Positions 45,931 to 58,285 of a stretch of 64,000 nt of DNA are shown in pieces. Made by a program: the position numbers and the translations under genes. Position 1 is the first letter of the stretch; the number at the start of each line of letters is the position of its first letter. Source of the DNA: Ceratopteris richardii (Eukaryota > Streptophyta > Polypodiopsida > Polypodiales > Pteridaceae); contig CM035423.1 in assembly GCA_020310875.1 (NCBI GenBank), forward strand, positions 112,837,766-112,901,765. Direction: 5' to 3'. The notes below the pieces were generated by a model. The model saw nothing but the letters and a program-made list of their open reading frames with translations. It ran no database searches and was not told the DNA's origin.

Positions 45931-48859
45931 TGTCATATTGGTATAAATTGAACTGGATCTGCAACCTATCAAAGCTGCAAGCTTGTACTCCCCCACCGAC
46001 CTTCAAACCTTTTCTTCAAAAGTCTTCTTCAAAATTGAATTTGACTTTCCTTCAAAAATCCTGAACTTGCTGAATATGAACCATAATACTTGAGAAAATA
46101 TGCAAACTAGATATCCAAGAGTGTTCCCATCAAGCAATCACTGCTTGACAACAAATATAGCGTGAACTATCTCTGAACCTGCTATCTCTTGTCTTCAAAA
46201 ACCTGAAAACATACACTAGGATCCACATATTTGCATTTACCTTACGAAAAAGGTTTCTCAATGTACTTCTACTGTGTCATGTAGATACACTAAACAAAAT
46301 CAAGAACTAAATCCTGGAACTTGTGACTGATAACTCACAACTTAGTGTATTATGAACACTGCTGGTTCATCTCTGACTGTACTCAAGTCATCTGAAATTA
46401 ATTGAATTCAACTAAAATATGAGTCTCATAAAAAAAATCTATGATGTCATCATGCCATCATCCTTGTTCTATCTGTAAGTCTTTCATAGTTCATTCCTTC
46501 AGAACCTGGTATAAACATAAATGTGCGCACTTCTAAAACATACCTCTCTGAAATATCAAGCTTCTCTTCAATAGAACTCTGGAACCTTCTCCTGAACACT
46601 TCCTTCTTTTTCCAAAGTTGGAACATAAAGAGAACCTGACAAAGGAAATATATGAATACCTATAGGTATGACTCTATATTCTTTTACATATGGCTGAAAA
46701 TAAGTCTTCATGTTTCATCACCCCCTTGGATGACTTAACACTAGTATCCAGAATTCTTCAAATATATCAGACTTTATGAAATCCGGAACGTCTTCCTTCT
46801 TTCAATAAATCTGATCTTCAGTGATCGATACCTATATCTGAAACAAAATTTTAGGATCCATAATCTTATGTAACATAACAAGTATCTTCTTCTATCTCTC
46901 TGCAACACAAATATGATAGAACCTGAATCTTTGACTTACTTCTTCCAATGTTAAGAATCTTACAAACAAATGATAGACAAATGACTCATAAATACTCAAG
47001 ATCTTCATGATCATTTAAGATCATCCAAGATCATACAAGATCCATGATCTCTCCTGTGTAGAATCTGCTCTCATCAAACCTTCATTACTGAATGTTTGAT
47101 TTATTTACCTGAATGTCTCCAAGTGTCCATGCTTCTCAAAAAGTTGTAAAACTTTTCTTCAAACAAATCCTTCCCAAGAATTTGCAACTCCTACTTGAAA
47201 TATAAGTGGACAAACTTCTCACCTTGAGAACTCCAAAAGCTGCAAGTTGATACTTCATTTTTTCATATTCTCCCCGGGTGAAATGTGATAGAATCTGCTT
47301 GATTTTCTTTTGGCTAAATCCACTTCTCAATCAAGTAATGGGATCTGATGGAACACCTTTTTTGAATACAAGCATGTATCCAAAAATCAAGACAATCATA
47401 GAAAGTAGTTTCTCCATTGACTTGTACAGCAACAAAACTGAATTTTCTGAACTTTCTGAAAATACTAAATATGAGGTAACCTTTCCAAACATAAAACCTC
47501 AACCCAAGTCTTCAACATCTTCTACAAAAAAATATTTTATCTCAAGAGTTAGATAAAGAAGAAATATACTTCTCTGCAACTTGTCATATACCAAGTAGCT
47601 CTGTATTGACACTCCAAGAATTCTTTGAGGGAACATATAAGCTGCCTGCTTAAAAGCTTCAACTTATATATAACTCATACATATGAGTCAAAACATAAGT
47701 TGTTTTTAAAATCTGCTGCTTTTCTTTCTCGCAATGCAATTCTTTGTCAAAACTACTAAATCATGACCAAGTGTAATGCACAATAAGAAACTGCTTCTTC
47801 TTTAAACAAGATGTTCTCTTAGACTTTTCTTTAGGTGTAGAGGATAAAATAGGAAAAGTATATGTAAAATGTAAGAGAAAAGGAAGTCTTACTTTTCTTT
47901 TGGAAATGATGGACTTTCTTCTTCTGCATCTTTTTTCCTCCTAATGATGATGTCAACATCTTCAAACTTCTCTTCATCTTGAAGTAGCAAACACTCTTGA
48001 CTTCTTTGAATGAACTTTTCTCTTCCTCTAGTGCTAAGAGTAAGAGATAAAACAAACATGGTATACAAATGGAAGTAAATATAGAATCAGGTTTTATCAT
48101 CTCCTCATATCTCTGAATCAAAATTCTGCTTCAAATGTCTGAAATGACTAAATTCACCAATCTTTTGTCTGAATGATGAATTAACCTTCTAGAGTTACCT
48201 TCTCTAGATACATTTGTACCTTGATATCCAACCAACTTACAATATAAAATTGGCTGAAAACAAAAAACTCATCCCATCTACAAATTTATCTTCTTAGATG
48301 AACTTTCTTGCCATGAAAGAGATCTCCCAAAACTCTCTAGAAAAACCTCTAGATACCTGTTTTGATGTAGCCTTTAACTTTCAAATGATGAAAGCATATA
48401 AAAGCACTCCTTGAAATCTTCAAATCTCTTCATAACTGCTCTTCTAAGATATGACCTGCAAATGATAATCTGATAGTAGAAACTGATACCTGTGATTTGA
48501 TGTTGATCTTATTCCTTCATATTCTCCAAACCATTGTTCTTCCTTGAATTTGAAGTAGCCTTCTCTTCATCAAGTCTTGGTCTTCAAACAATACTTTTGT
48601 AAAGTATTTGCATACTCTTCCAAAAATATTCGGCTGCTAACAGATCATCAACTTCATACCCCACACTGATGAATACACATGTGGCTGAATTGTCTAATTC
48701 TCAAATCTCTACTCATCTAGATTAAGTGTGTATGTCAAATAATAGAAGATGCCCTTAAATCATATGTTGTAAACCTGGAATTCTGGAATACCTAGGAATC
48801 TGAATGAGCCTTAATGCATTGATGCCAAAGATCGAAAGTTTTGAAACCAAAACCTTAGT
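45931..48859 (-). other. Interior of LARD-like element, no coding motif
   Basis: AT-rich, with recurrent CTTCTT/GAAGAA and CTGAA words. The longest minus frame (47831-48121, 96 codons) is Lys/Ser-rich and unrecognised; the 92-codon plus frame at 47278-47556 likewise. Such an element must rely on proteins of another. Confidence 0.7.
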
Positions 48860-48872
48860 GCTCTGATACCAA
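48860..48872 (-). promoter_or_regulatory. Primer-binding site of LARD-like element
   Basis: GCTCTGATACCAA on the plus strand is TTGGTATCAGAGC in element sense, one base from the LTR end. Confidence 0.92.
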
Positions 48873-49941
48873 ATGTTGGAAATGAGGTAGGCCCATAGCT
48901 CATATCACAGGTCCATGGTTCCATAGGTCCAACATATACAACACAGAATCTAACAATCTTCAATATTGACAAAACATGAACATACCACACTTAATCATAC
49001 AAATGATGAGATAAAGATAGAGAATGAATAGACGACATGTGTAAGGTGTTACTTAAGCCATCGCTTACTCATAGTATCATGTATACCAATGTTCAATGTA
49101 CAATGTGGGAGCAAAACTCTCAACCACTCTATGTGATGAGAAATAGATGGAAGAGTGACTGTACAAATGTAACAAACATATTCAAATGTATGGGCAAAAA
49201 TCTAAATATACATGAGATGTGTGACCTTATAAGTTATAGAAGAGTGAATATGAGTGACCGAAAGAGGAAGGATCACTGTGAAACAGATAATCAAAAAAAC
49301 CCTCATCTAACCTTAGGCTATGGAAGACCCTAAGTCAGATATGTGTGTGAAAAGATCACATACTTAAAAAGTAGCAAAGAATGCTAATAAGTTTGCTGCC
49401 AAAAATCCTCAAACTCATGTGAACACACCTTCTCAAACACCTCATCCAAATATGCATAAAGCATATACGTACTGATTCTCTTGTACCTATGCCGAATAGG
49501 AGTCCTCCTGATATGGATGCCACTGCCTCCATAAACTTCAAGTAGTACCTGTGTGCATAAAGAGAATATGTACCTGAATACTTAACATAAGATGTAAATC
49601 TTAGGTTAAACACCATCCAATGTCTTTGAAGTAGCCCGAAATCTTCATGTAGAAGACAATCTTCAAATAATCCATGTAGGTGGCCGATCCTCACCATCAA
49701 GCTGTTGATAACCAAGTCCTCTTTCCATGAACAAGAGATAACCTCCTCTCCATGAGCAAGAGAGTGAGCACACTCTTCATCTTCTCCAAGAAGAACTCCA
49801 TATCCGCTCCTCAACATGCTTCAATTTAGCACCATGGCTGCCCCATGTGCTAGAAGAAACACCACCTCTATTGAGGTCCAAGCTCAAGGCTTGTGTTGAA
49901 AGTTAGCTGAAGGATGCTTTACAAGTGAGCCAAGCTTGTGT

Positions 49942-51185
49942 GTTTTTTTTTAAATAAAAGGAAGTTCGGCCTTAGCCTAATCTCCCGAAATTTAATTAAA
50001 ATAAAGAAAAAAAGTTACAAGTGAATGGGACTAGAGCCCATGGGACCCCCCAAATCCCACAATGCAGGGGAGGAGTATGGCAAGCTAGAGGGCATTACAA
50101 ATGAGGCGGATAAATTTATCATCACCCTCATGTGGGACCCATTTGGGTTTCAACTTGTTGTTTTCAAGGAGATAAATACAGTGATGTCTAAACGGTGGAG
50201 ATCTCTTATCTCGGGAGATTCTTTTACCTAGGAGAAACAAGGATTTCTTGATCGACCATTCCTTAGGATTTTGGCCAAAATTGACAGCACATCGCTCCCT
50301 CCAAATCTTCGAGAGAGTCTCACCTCTGATGGCATTGCATAGCCGCGATGAGCAGCCGACCACCTCACCCAACATCACATGTTGCCAGTTGATTAGGTAC
50401 GTGAGTCTCAATACTCGGGTCATGTGATGCCAAATAACACGGGACTTGGGCATTCAAAGAATAGGTGAGCTAAATCTTCGATGCACAGATGGCAACGCTT
50501 GCACCATGGAGGCACACCACATATTTTGTTAGCCCTTGCATTGGACCAGATACCTTTATGCAAGATCTGCCACATGAGAACGGACTTTTTGACCTCAATT
50601 AGGGGGTGCCAAATAGACATGAATTTTAGTTCCCACCGAAGTTTGGTCCAAGAAAGGACCATCTCTTGTTAAGAGTGTGGTGAACATCTAAATCCTCTTT
50701 GAAGTTGGGGATTCCAGATAGCTTCTTACCATTGCTCCATTTGAGGCCCTCCAGGCAAGGAAGATCCTGACCCCAGAGAAGGCGGGTAGTTGAGCGGTCC
50801 CATGCTAAACACCTACTTTGAAGAAGAGTCCATTCCTCAAAGGTAACTCTAAGTCTCGGATCCAATTCTTCGAACCTAATCCACTGGCTTGTCTCTTGTT
50901 TCCAAAGTTGTTTCCACTATTTGAACCCCTTGTTCCATAACCACTTTGCAGTTCCAAGACTCCACCCCCCTAATGCCGCTGATCGGGAACCAAATAGAGT
51001 CATTTTTTCCTAAGCCACCCGCCCACTTCCACTCATCACTGATTCTGATGAACTGTTTGGCCTTGTTCCAATTCTTCCATAAGGAACACACGAGGCTAGA
51101 GCCTTTAGGGGACACCGGGTGGAAGGAGAACAAAAGCGTGAGAATCCCTATGTCCTTCCAACCAGGATGGCCAACTAAGGTAAGG
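49942..51185 (-). mobile_element. LINE copy E, minus strand, inserted in an LTR
   Basis: 1,244 bp, closely similar to copy A, including the conserved tail and zf-RVT (WCKRCHLCIEDLAHLFFEC), but its frame is broken into about four pieces. The empty site is known from the other LTR (45.65 kb): TTGTGT occurs at 49936-49941 and 51186-51191 but only once there. Thus a TSD of at least 6 bp and a precise age order follow. Confidence 0.93.
50085..51180 (-). pseudogene. LINE E ORF2 C-terminal fragment
   Basis: Minus-strand pieces 50876-51202, 50626-50865, 50420-50662 and 50085-50453 together parallel copy A from VGHPGWKDIG to NNKLKPKWVPHEGDD. At least three frameshifts separate them. No RT palm is present. 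Confidence 0.85.
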
Positions 51186-51531
51186 TTGTGTTTATATAGC
51201 ATGTTCTTGATCCCAATAAATCACTCCCAAAAGCTTCACATAGCGATCGTTCCAATAAAGCATGGAATCGTTTTTGTAAAAGCTATCCATTGCTGTCGTT
51301 TTGATGATTTATAACTAAAAGCACCACAAATAAAAATGCAAACAGCGTTGTTGCTAGATATGGGTTTCGAAACCACGTGGCTGGAATGGGAGAGAAATGG
51401 CATAGCCACGCGTCCAGCGCCACTTACTTGTACAACATTCTATAACAAGAGCTACATATGTTGTAAAGTCTCGACAAAATGGGACCAATGGGACATTGTT
51501 TTACCAATAGGATATTGATTCCAACATCCCA

Positions 51532-52900
51532 TACAGAATTTTGATACGAAGTTCTTGCATCAACTCAACCCATCTGGTATGTCTCCCCCATAGATAATCA
51601 TGGAAATAAAAATACTTTACTGTGTGATGATCTTGCAAATTTTTTAAAGTTACCCCATACAAATAGTGTCTCCAAAAGTTTCAAAGCATGAAGTATTACA
51701 TATAGTTCCTAAGATGGACATGCCAGTTTCTTTGAGACTAAGAAATTTTCTTACTTTCAAAAGAAATTGGTCTGCCATCCTAAATTAAAATTGCACCAAT
51801 TAGGATGCCACTAGCATCGGTCTCTATTTTGAAAGGTTTTTGTAGTTCTCCTACTAACAAGGCTAGATCACTTGAAACTAATTATATGAAAGCATCAAAG
51901 GATTGTTGTCGTGTAGTGGCCTACACAAAACTTTGAATGTTGTGTAATACATCTATCAATGTTTCCTAACTACTCTACCCTAGATAGACATAGCTATGTC
52001 TTCTCTGGGATGGCATACCATGTATTCTCATTTAATCTCTTGAATACTATACATAAATGGCATTCATGATCTTGCAAGATTTTACTACAAACCAAGAGAT
52101 CATCCAGAAAATCTACTACAAATCGACGGATGAAGGATGAAATATATCAATCATGAGCATCATAAAAGTAGCAAGAGTGGTCATTAAACTAAATAATATT
52201 ACAAGATACTCATAATGACCAAATCTACTATGAAACATCATTTTATGTACATCATCATCTCTAACTCTTAGATGTGATAAAAACTTTTCAAATCTATCTT
52301 ACTACATACAATAGAACTCCCTAGTGCATTCAAAATATAATTGCTATGAGGCATCAGATATGTGTGTTTTTTGTTACTTTATTAAAAGCTCTATAGTCTA
52401 TACACATTCTAAAGGATCCATCCTTTTTGGGAACAAAGAGTACTAGGGACACAAAAGGTGAATAACTTGACCTGATTAGTCCTTTGTCAAGATACTCCTT
52501 AACTATAAAACGTACTTTTGCCTCTAGCAGACTCATGCGATATGGTTGTCTTGTGAGTGAATGAGCTCCTCGTATGAGCTCAATCCTATTCTCCACATTT
52601 TTGCAAGACAGAAGACTTGTAGGCAATTCAAAAAGAAACAAATGTTGAAATCAATTCTCATTTTAGAATGTACTTGAGCTTCCAAATTAGTTGGAATCTA
52701 TAAAGATAACAATTCTTTATGTTCAAAATATAAGAAATGAAGAAATTGACACTCCGTTTTAACCATCACAGGGGTAGACATCCACTTATATTTTGGATCT
52801 CTATTTCTCCATGCATGGTATTGCGGAGACCTTTTTAAAGAATTGATAAACATGAGTCCCAAAATGAATGATGGGATTTTCTTTTTACATGCCACTATTC
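51532..52900 (-). pseudogene. Ty3 reverse transcriptase, decayed
   Basis: The minus frame 52354-52641 holds PYRMSLLEAKVRFIVKEYL, DKGLIRSSYSPFVSLVLFVP and KKDGSFRMCIDYRAFNKVT, the classic Ty3 RT start. Farther down are SKIDLKSFYHI and the palm motif FLDDLLVCSK (about 52090-52120), with both catalytic Asp present. Numerous stops follow towards 51532, where the LARD-like element is inserted. Upstream (52698-52895) is a protease-RT linker without clear motif. Confidence 0.85.
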
Positions 52901-53419
52901 AATGATGTTGCATACATTGGTTTGTGTAGGGCTACACATGTATGTGCATACAGATGCAAAGAAGCCATGTGTCATGCTCAACCATGTATGGATGAATATG
53001 ATTGCTTTAGCCAACATCATACCTGATTGCATATTTTGGATTCTATATGAGTATGAGGTTTATGAGGAGATGAGTATTCATTATGGAAGAGACTACATCA
53101 TATTTATATGAGACCATTGAATGCAGTGAGACATAGATTACATCAATAGCTTAAATTTTGACATTCTAACTATGAGGGCCTTACTCAGCAACCTTGCTTC
53201 ACATGGATGAAACATTCAGGTCAAAGACATGCATGTGAGAAAGGGGTTTTCAGAGAGGCTATGGTGAGTGATTATACCAGTGATGGTGATATTACTTTCC
53301 TCTATTGTTCATCTCATGAGTCGTCTTGTTCATTGATGGCACACATATGGCTCGGTTGCTTTATCCATGAGCCACTTTTCATATTACATCACATCATGAG
53401 TGGTTTTGTTGATTCTTAG
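52901..53419. other. No recognisable gene
   Basis: Plus-strand frames of 69-70 codons (52902-53111, 53207-53419) are unrecognised. They may be upstream parts of the Copia scrap that follows. Confidence 0.4.
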
Positions 53420-53700
53420 GTGATATTCATAGATGTGTGGATATGCTTGATGGCTCAACATATGACATCAAGGGTGCACAAGATGTATGCCTTATGCTAC
53501 CTACTCAAGCATCATTTACACTTAGGCATGTACATTATGTGCCTTTAGTCCTTATGATCTTGATATCATTTGATTAGTTACAAGAGAGCAGATGTTATGC
53601 AATCCTTTGTGAGCATAATTTATTAGGTGTAGTTGGGATAAGGGATAGCAAATGATTTTTGAAGGTTCGAAGATTGAGCACAAGTATCTAGTACGGGTAC
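53420..53700 (+). pseudogene. Copia-type protease-region scrap
   Basis: Plus translation MLDGSTYDIKGAQDVCLMLP, then ASFTLRHVHYVPLVL and an LIS remnant, matches the segment after the protease site of copia polyproteins. Stops interrupt it. It is a different family from Copia-1, -2 and -3. Confidence 0.5.
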
Positions 53701-54278
53701 TCCACATGAGAGATAGTCTCCTCCCAATGGGATTTCAAGCATATGTAGAGTGTAGGACTTGTTATGTATCCTTTTTTCTACCTATACATAGATCTATTGA
53801 CATTCTTGATTCACATGCATGGCAATATTCAAATATTTAGATAGATGTTCATGTAGAGAATACTTTGGGTGCTCCTCATGCTTATACAATGCTTGATTTT
53901 TGTGATCATGTGGATGCTCATGTGGAGAATATTTTAGATGATTTGTTTGATGCACTAGAGCATATTAATATGGATGTTTAGGTACCTCGTTGTGATTAGA
54001 CTCGATTAGACTTGTGTCATAAGAGGGAACTTGATGCTAATGTTGTGCACTTAGCTCATGTGAAGCATGATGATATAGTTGTTATGGTAGAGCAAGATAG
54101 CTCTTACAATATGTAGTGTGTGATAGAGAAAGATAACTCTCAGGATACACATCTAGACACATCCTTGGTTGAGAGGATGGTAGATATGGTTGCTAAGAAG
54201 TTAGACACATTGGACCTTAAGGTAGAGATCTCCTCATGTAGGGTTTTTCCTCAAATGGCCATAGAAGTTTGCATGTCT
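53701..54278. other. Unrecognised, weakly coding-like plus strand
   Basis: Contains repeated VDAHVEN-like peptide text (VHVENTLGAP, DAHVENILDDL) with few stops, but no known domain. Confidence 0.3.
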
Positions 54279-54376
54279 CTTCTTCTTCTTCTTCTTCTTC
54301 TTCTTCTTCTTCTTCTTCTTCTTCTTCTTCTTCTTCTTCTTCTTCTTCTTCTTCTTCTTCCCCTCCTCCTCCTCTC

Positions 54377-54424
<48 letters not shown>
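54279..54424. repeat. (CTT)n followed by (CT)n microsatellite
   Basis: About 84 bp of CTT units, then CCTCCTCCT and about 50 bp of CT. The Leu-rich and Lys-rich ORFs through it are artefacts. Confidence 0.95.
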
Positions 54425-55089
54425 TATCTTTCTCCATCGCCTCCTTGATCCTCTTGCTCATCACACCAAAGGCCTTCATATTTGAGATCTCTAGATCCCC
54501 CACAACCAAGATCATATTATTCTTAGACTCTTTACTTAAAGACACTAGTGAGTTTTTGAAGAATAACACAACTCATTTCTTGAACTTCGTTCATATTTTC
54601 TCCATGATTGAGAGCATGTTGTGTAGTTAGATTATGTGAATCATCAACCACTTAAGGACAACATGCATGTCTCCATGTGGACCTTGTTTGCGATTTATTT
54701 GAACAAAAGGATGTTAGGAGCTTAGTGGTCAAATATTCTATGTTCTTGAAAACCTACTTGGAATTGAAATTCCCATAAGACATGGTGGGATTGGGTTCTT
54801 ACCAAGATGAAAAGAAAAACTAAAATACTTGAAGGTTATGTAACTTAATAAGCCTAGGCAAACAATTTTGAGCCACACATTGGAGAGCAAGGAACAAGGA
54901 TTTGCAGATTTCTAAAAACTTTCCTTGGATGTGAGAACCCAATAATAGGGGATTTTGATAGTCAAATAGGAAATATGTTCTATCTCAATCGACATGGGTG
55001 TTCTAGGCATTCTTGCATGGAAGAATGTCCAGAAAGATGGTGGTCACATAAATGATTGAACCTTGAATTAATGAGATTCTTCTAGGTCA
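54425..55089. other. No recognisable gene
   Basis: Nothing recognised with confidence. The right part may be the 5' continuation of LINE I. Confidence 0.4.
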
Positions 55090-56262
55090 AGCTTATTTTA
55101 CAAAATAGTGGCCACCTTTCCCTTGTCGGATCACTAGGTGGAAAGGGCTCGATCTGAGTATTCTCTTATTCTCCCCATTTTGGATTGTTCCCAAGTTTTC
55201 AAATCTTGTGTGATCCTTATGTAAAGTTTGAAACCTTATAAAACCTTTTTGCACCATGACAATTGGAAGTGGGTTGTTGGGATTAGACTATATTTCCCTA
55301 CTTGCTTCCTACCATGGGTATTTCAAGAGTTGATCTTGACAACCTCCAAAGAGCTAAGTGGCTCTAGAATAAAGATCTTTGTATCTAGAAGCAACTCTAG
55401 CACCAAGGTGAAAGAAATCGGATCATGTTTAAGGAAATCGATCCAAGTTGTATAACTAACTTTGAAGAATCGTGTCCTCGAAGACACAAAATCCATGCTT
55501 GGAATGTTTTGTTATGTAGGGTCAAGATTCGGCCCCTCTCTATTTTTTGGGTCTAAGATGGGAGTGTGGCAACAAGGTGGAGGATATTACAAGAGTTAAA
55601 GGAAACATTAACCTTCATAACTCTCTTACGTAGAGGTTGTGTGTAAACTAGACAAGGATTATATAGGAATTCAACTTCAAGGTCATATGGCACCTGCTTA
55701 TAAAAAATGGAAAAGTTATGTTAATGTGGTAGTTTATACATAGCGGAATGTGGACCAATGTCAAAGCCAATAAAATTTGTCGTGCTACCTCTTAATGTAA
55801 GTGTTGCGTGAGTGGCAATGAAGACTTGGGACATATTTTCTTCCCTTGTCCTAGAAGCATTCCAACATGGAGATTCCTCTACAAGATCCTTTTATTGCAG
55901 AATCAAGTTAAGTGGAAGCAAGCCTTGCAAAGGAAGTGATGTGATGTTTCTCTAGTTTGTGGAATACCATTAGGGATGAAGCACTTGGGAAGATGTGGAA
56001 GGAAAGATGCAAGATCAACCTCAGCAAACAACACAAATAGTATGAGAAATTGCTCACTTTTCTAGGTAGAAGGATGCATGATTGTAAGAAGTATGCCCTT
56101 TTTAGGCACTACAAAGTGTTGATTTAAGAAAACAACAAGGTGAAAAACAAATGGGTCTCCCATGAAAGGGATGAAATGTTGTTATATGATTCTCCCTAAT
56201 TTTCTTATTATCTTTCCTTGTTTATAATTCAAGCTTGCCTTGTAACAACAAAAAAGTAGCCA
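55090..56262 (+). mobile_element. LINE copy I, plus strand, decayed
   Basis: Plus translation carries DNWKWVVGIR (compare EDWKWAAGIR in copy F), the zf-RVT end LGHIFFPCPRS and a KVKNKWVSHERDE-like C-terminus (compare NNKLKPKWVPHEGDD), with many stops between. The tail near 56220-56260 (CCTTGTTTATAATTCAAGC) is a diverged version of the shared 3' UTR. It is an old copy; the 5' edge is uncertain. Confidence 0.7.
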
Positions 56263-56868
56263 ATTATCCCACAATGCTAGCATGATTAGCAACTCGATGA
56301 ACGTTTGTGGTTAGAAGCATAATGATGAAAGAAATACATTAGAGCAAAATTTTATCTTTCCAATTAGACATAAAGAGTAATATTTGGTGCTGTTGTGATG
56401 TATTGGAAATACTATCGATAATATGCTTTTCATGATTGTTGCGAGTGTTCTAATAAAAAACATCATTCTTAAAAAAATTCAAGGATGAAACTTTGTCAAT
56501 GCGCCCTCTTAGGAATATTCACGAATGGATAATAATTAAACTTAGAAGTGATATGTGCATAATTTGTTTCACTAGGGACAGCTCAAATATCATACGAATA
56601 ATGAATGTTATAGAAAATAATCGATGCATATGAAAAGTAGGACGTGATCCATATTTGCTAAGATCTAGTTTTTACTTAAAAACTTAGAGATAAAGAAACC
56701 CATATTTACATCATAGTCACAAATTAATAATCGCTTTGGGGTAGTGCCACGACTCATATTAATATTAATGGTTAGCTATCTCAATCAGTTACATTAAAAA
56801 ACTTAATTAAATAACGTTGTCCCTTGGCTCCTTTGTTTTTTGTTATCTCCATCAATGGCCTTTGTTGC
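56263..56868. other. No recognisable gene
   Basis: AT-rich; nothing identified. Confidence 0.5.
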
Positions 56869-56869
56869 C

Positions 56870-57535
56870 TCGAAAGAAGGTATTGTTCACGATATTTACG
56901 TTTTATATGCATGATTCATGTTAAGAATCTGCCATGTTTGAGACTAAGAGAAGAATATCATTCATTCACTCATGTACGAGCCAAAACTCAAACTGTATGT
57001 TGTCAGTCTATTCCCTTTCTAATCCGAATCAATGTCATGAAGCACGACATCTCTTTAATATCTACTCACTTGAACAAACGAAATGCATGGGGGCAGAAAA
57101 ATATTGGACTCTTACGCAAGGTATATGTCTATCTAATAGACATGCAATGAAAAAACATGTCTATTAGATAGACATTCTATCTAATAGACATGCAATGAAA
57201 AAAATATGCATGTCTATCATTGCATGTCTATCTAATAGACATGCAATGAAAAAATAATGCATAGCAAGAGCTTAATTTGCATAATCTCAACATGTTTTCG
57301 AACTTTTTGCATTCACAGAAGTTTTAATTCATATGTAAAATGTATTCTTTTGCATGAAGATTGCAAAGCATACGAATTTGTGGCCTTAAGTATAAGGAGG
57401 GCGACGGGGTGTAGAAAAGCGATGTATTGCATTTTAGTTTGGAGTTCAAGCTTGATGAGATCTTTATTAGTGAAGCTGAACAGAAGAGACGTGAAATAAA
57501 TAAGGCGCATATTTTATTCAGTGTCTAAAAACTGA
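56870..57535 (+). repeat. Repeat family R1, copy b (partial)
   Basis: Matches the inner half of R1a (reverse complement of about 40.85-41.40 kb) and R1c (63.10-63.65 kb): AAGAATCTGCCATGTT, TTCATTCACTCATGTA, CTCAACATGTTTTCGAAC. The outer half is missing. Confidence 0.7.
57125..57262. repeat. Palindromic tandem expansion in R1b
   Basis: TCTATCTAATAGACATGCAA recurs three times directly (57128, about 57175, about 57224) and once inverted (about 57158), each followed by GAAAAAA. The unit contains the near-palindrome ATGTCTATCTAATAGACAT. R1a has a single diverged copy, so expansion is specific to R1b. Confidence 0.8.
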
Positions 57536-57718
57536 ATGAATCACTTTTCAAGGTATTCCTTCGATCGCCTTTTCAGTTTAGCTTCTTGGAAATATGGATT
57601 TCCATAGGGGTTTTACATATAGGCATAGTATTGGGAGCAAGTCCATAGCATAATCAACTTGCCTACATGCAACAATGGTAGGCTATGGGGAAGTTCTTCT
57701 GGAAGAACATCTCGGTTA

Positions 57719-58285
57719 TTATACACTAAACACAAACTTAAACTTCTCATTATCATATAAAGGATACAAGACATTTTGAACTGAACTTATATTATATACA
57801 TCATTTACATTGGTTGGAAGTATAATGAAAACTTCTATGTTATGAGTATCCAAGCCGGAGATGGGAGGAGTACTTGGTACTTCACTCTCTGCTTGAATTA
57901 AGTATAGAGGAGTACTTGGTACTTCACGCTCTCCTTGAATTAAGTACGGGATACCATTTCTTTCAAACTCCAAAGTATTCCATAGATAACTTCTCTTGTG
58001 TGACCTTCCTAAATCCTAGAGCCATTCCCTATCGAACACCACATCAGGTCCTCTCATATGCATGATCTCTAAATCAAGCTTATCTTTGTATCTTTGAAAT
58101 TCGATTTCGAGGCCACATATCATAGTGTCAAAGGCTTTCTTATCCTATCCTAGCATCATGGACACTACATATTGATGTGCAGATGTCCATTGGGGAAACC
58201 TTAACTTCTTCACAAGTGACTAATTAAGGAAGTTATGACTAGCCCAATCATCTATCATGACTCTACCTTTTCCCTTGTGTCAGGA
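57719..58285 (-). pseudogene. Ty3 protease region, decayed
   Basis: Minus translation shows VMIDDWASHNFLN then SLVKKLRFPQ (protease active-site region; the expected DG is DW) and later MRGPDVVFDREWL, DLGRSHKRSYLWNTLEFERN and GIPYLIQG, the usual segment after the protease. A 42-bp in-frame tandem duplication repeats LIQ.E.EVPSTP (57868-57950). It is probably the same Ty3 element as RT at 52 kb and integrase at 44 kb. Confidence 0.72.

Larger units (their letters stand above)
44582..51526 (-). mobile_element. Non-coding LTR retrotransposon (LARD-like) nested in Ty3
   Basis: LTRs at 44582-45917 (1,336 bp) and 48874-51526 (interrupted by LINE E), with inverted ends TGTTGGAA/TTCCAACA. On the minus strand the right LTR is 5'. 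It is followed by a tRNA-Met primer site at 48860-48872, and a GGGGGG purine tract (45918-45930) precedes the 3' LTR. Flanking 5-mers are TACCA and TCCCA. The 2.95-kb interior holds no gag, protease, RT or integrase motif on either strand. It interrupts the Ty3 pol between RT and integrase. Confidence 0.92.
48874..51526 (-). repeat. LARD-like element 5' LTR, carrying LINE E
   Basis: Same sequence as 44582-45917 with two additions: LINE E (49942-51185) and a GC-richer ~80-bp segment at about 51339-51418 that LTR 44582-45917 lacks. Confidence 0.92.

Noticed and set aside
44745..49333. Similar ORFs repeated at 44.7-45.5 and 49.0-49.8 kb, as if a duplicated gene
   Set aside because: They are the two LTRs of one retrotransposon; the ORFs in them show no known domain.
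54120..54569. Leu-rich and Lys-rich ORFs at 54.1-54.6 kb
   Set aside because: Translations of (CTT)n and (CT)n in either strand.
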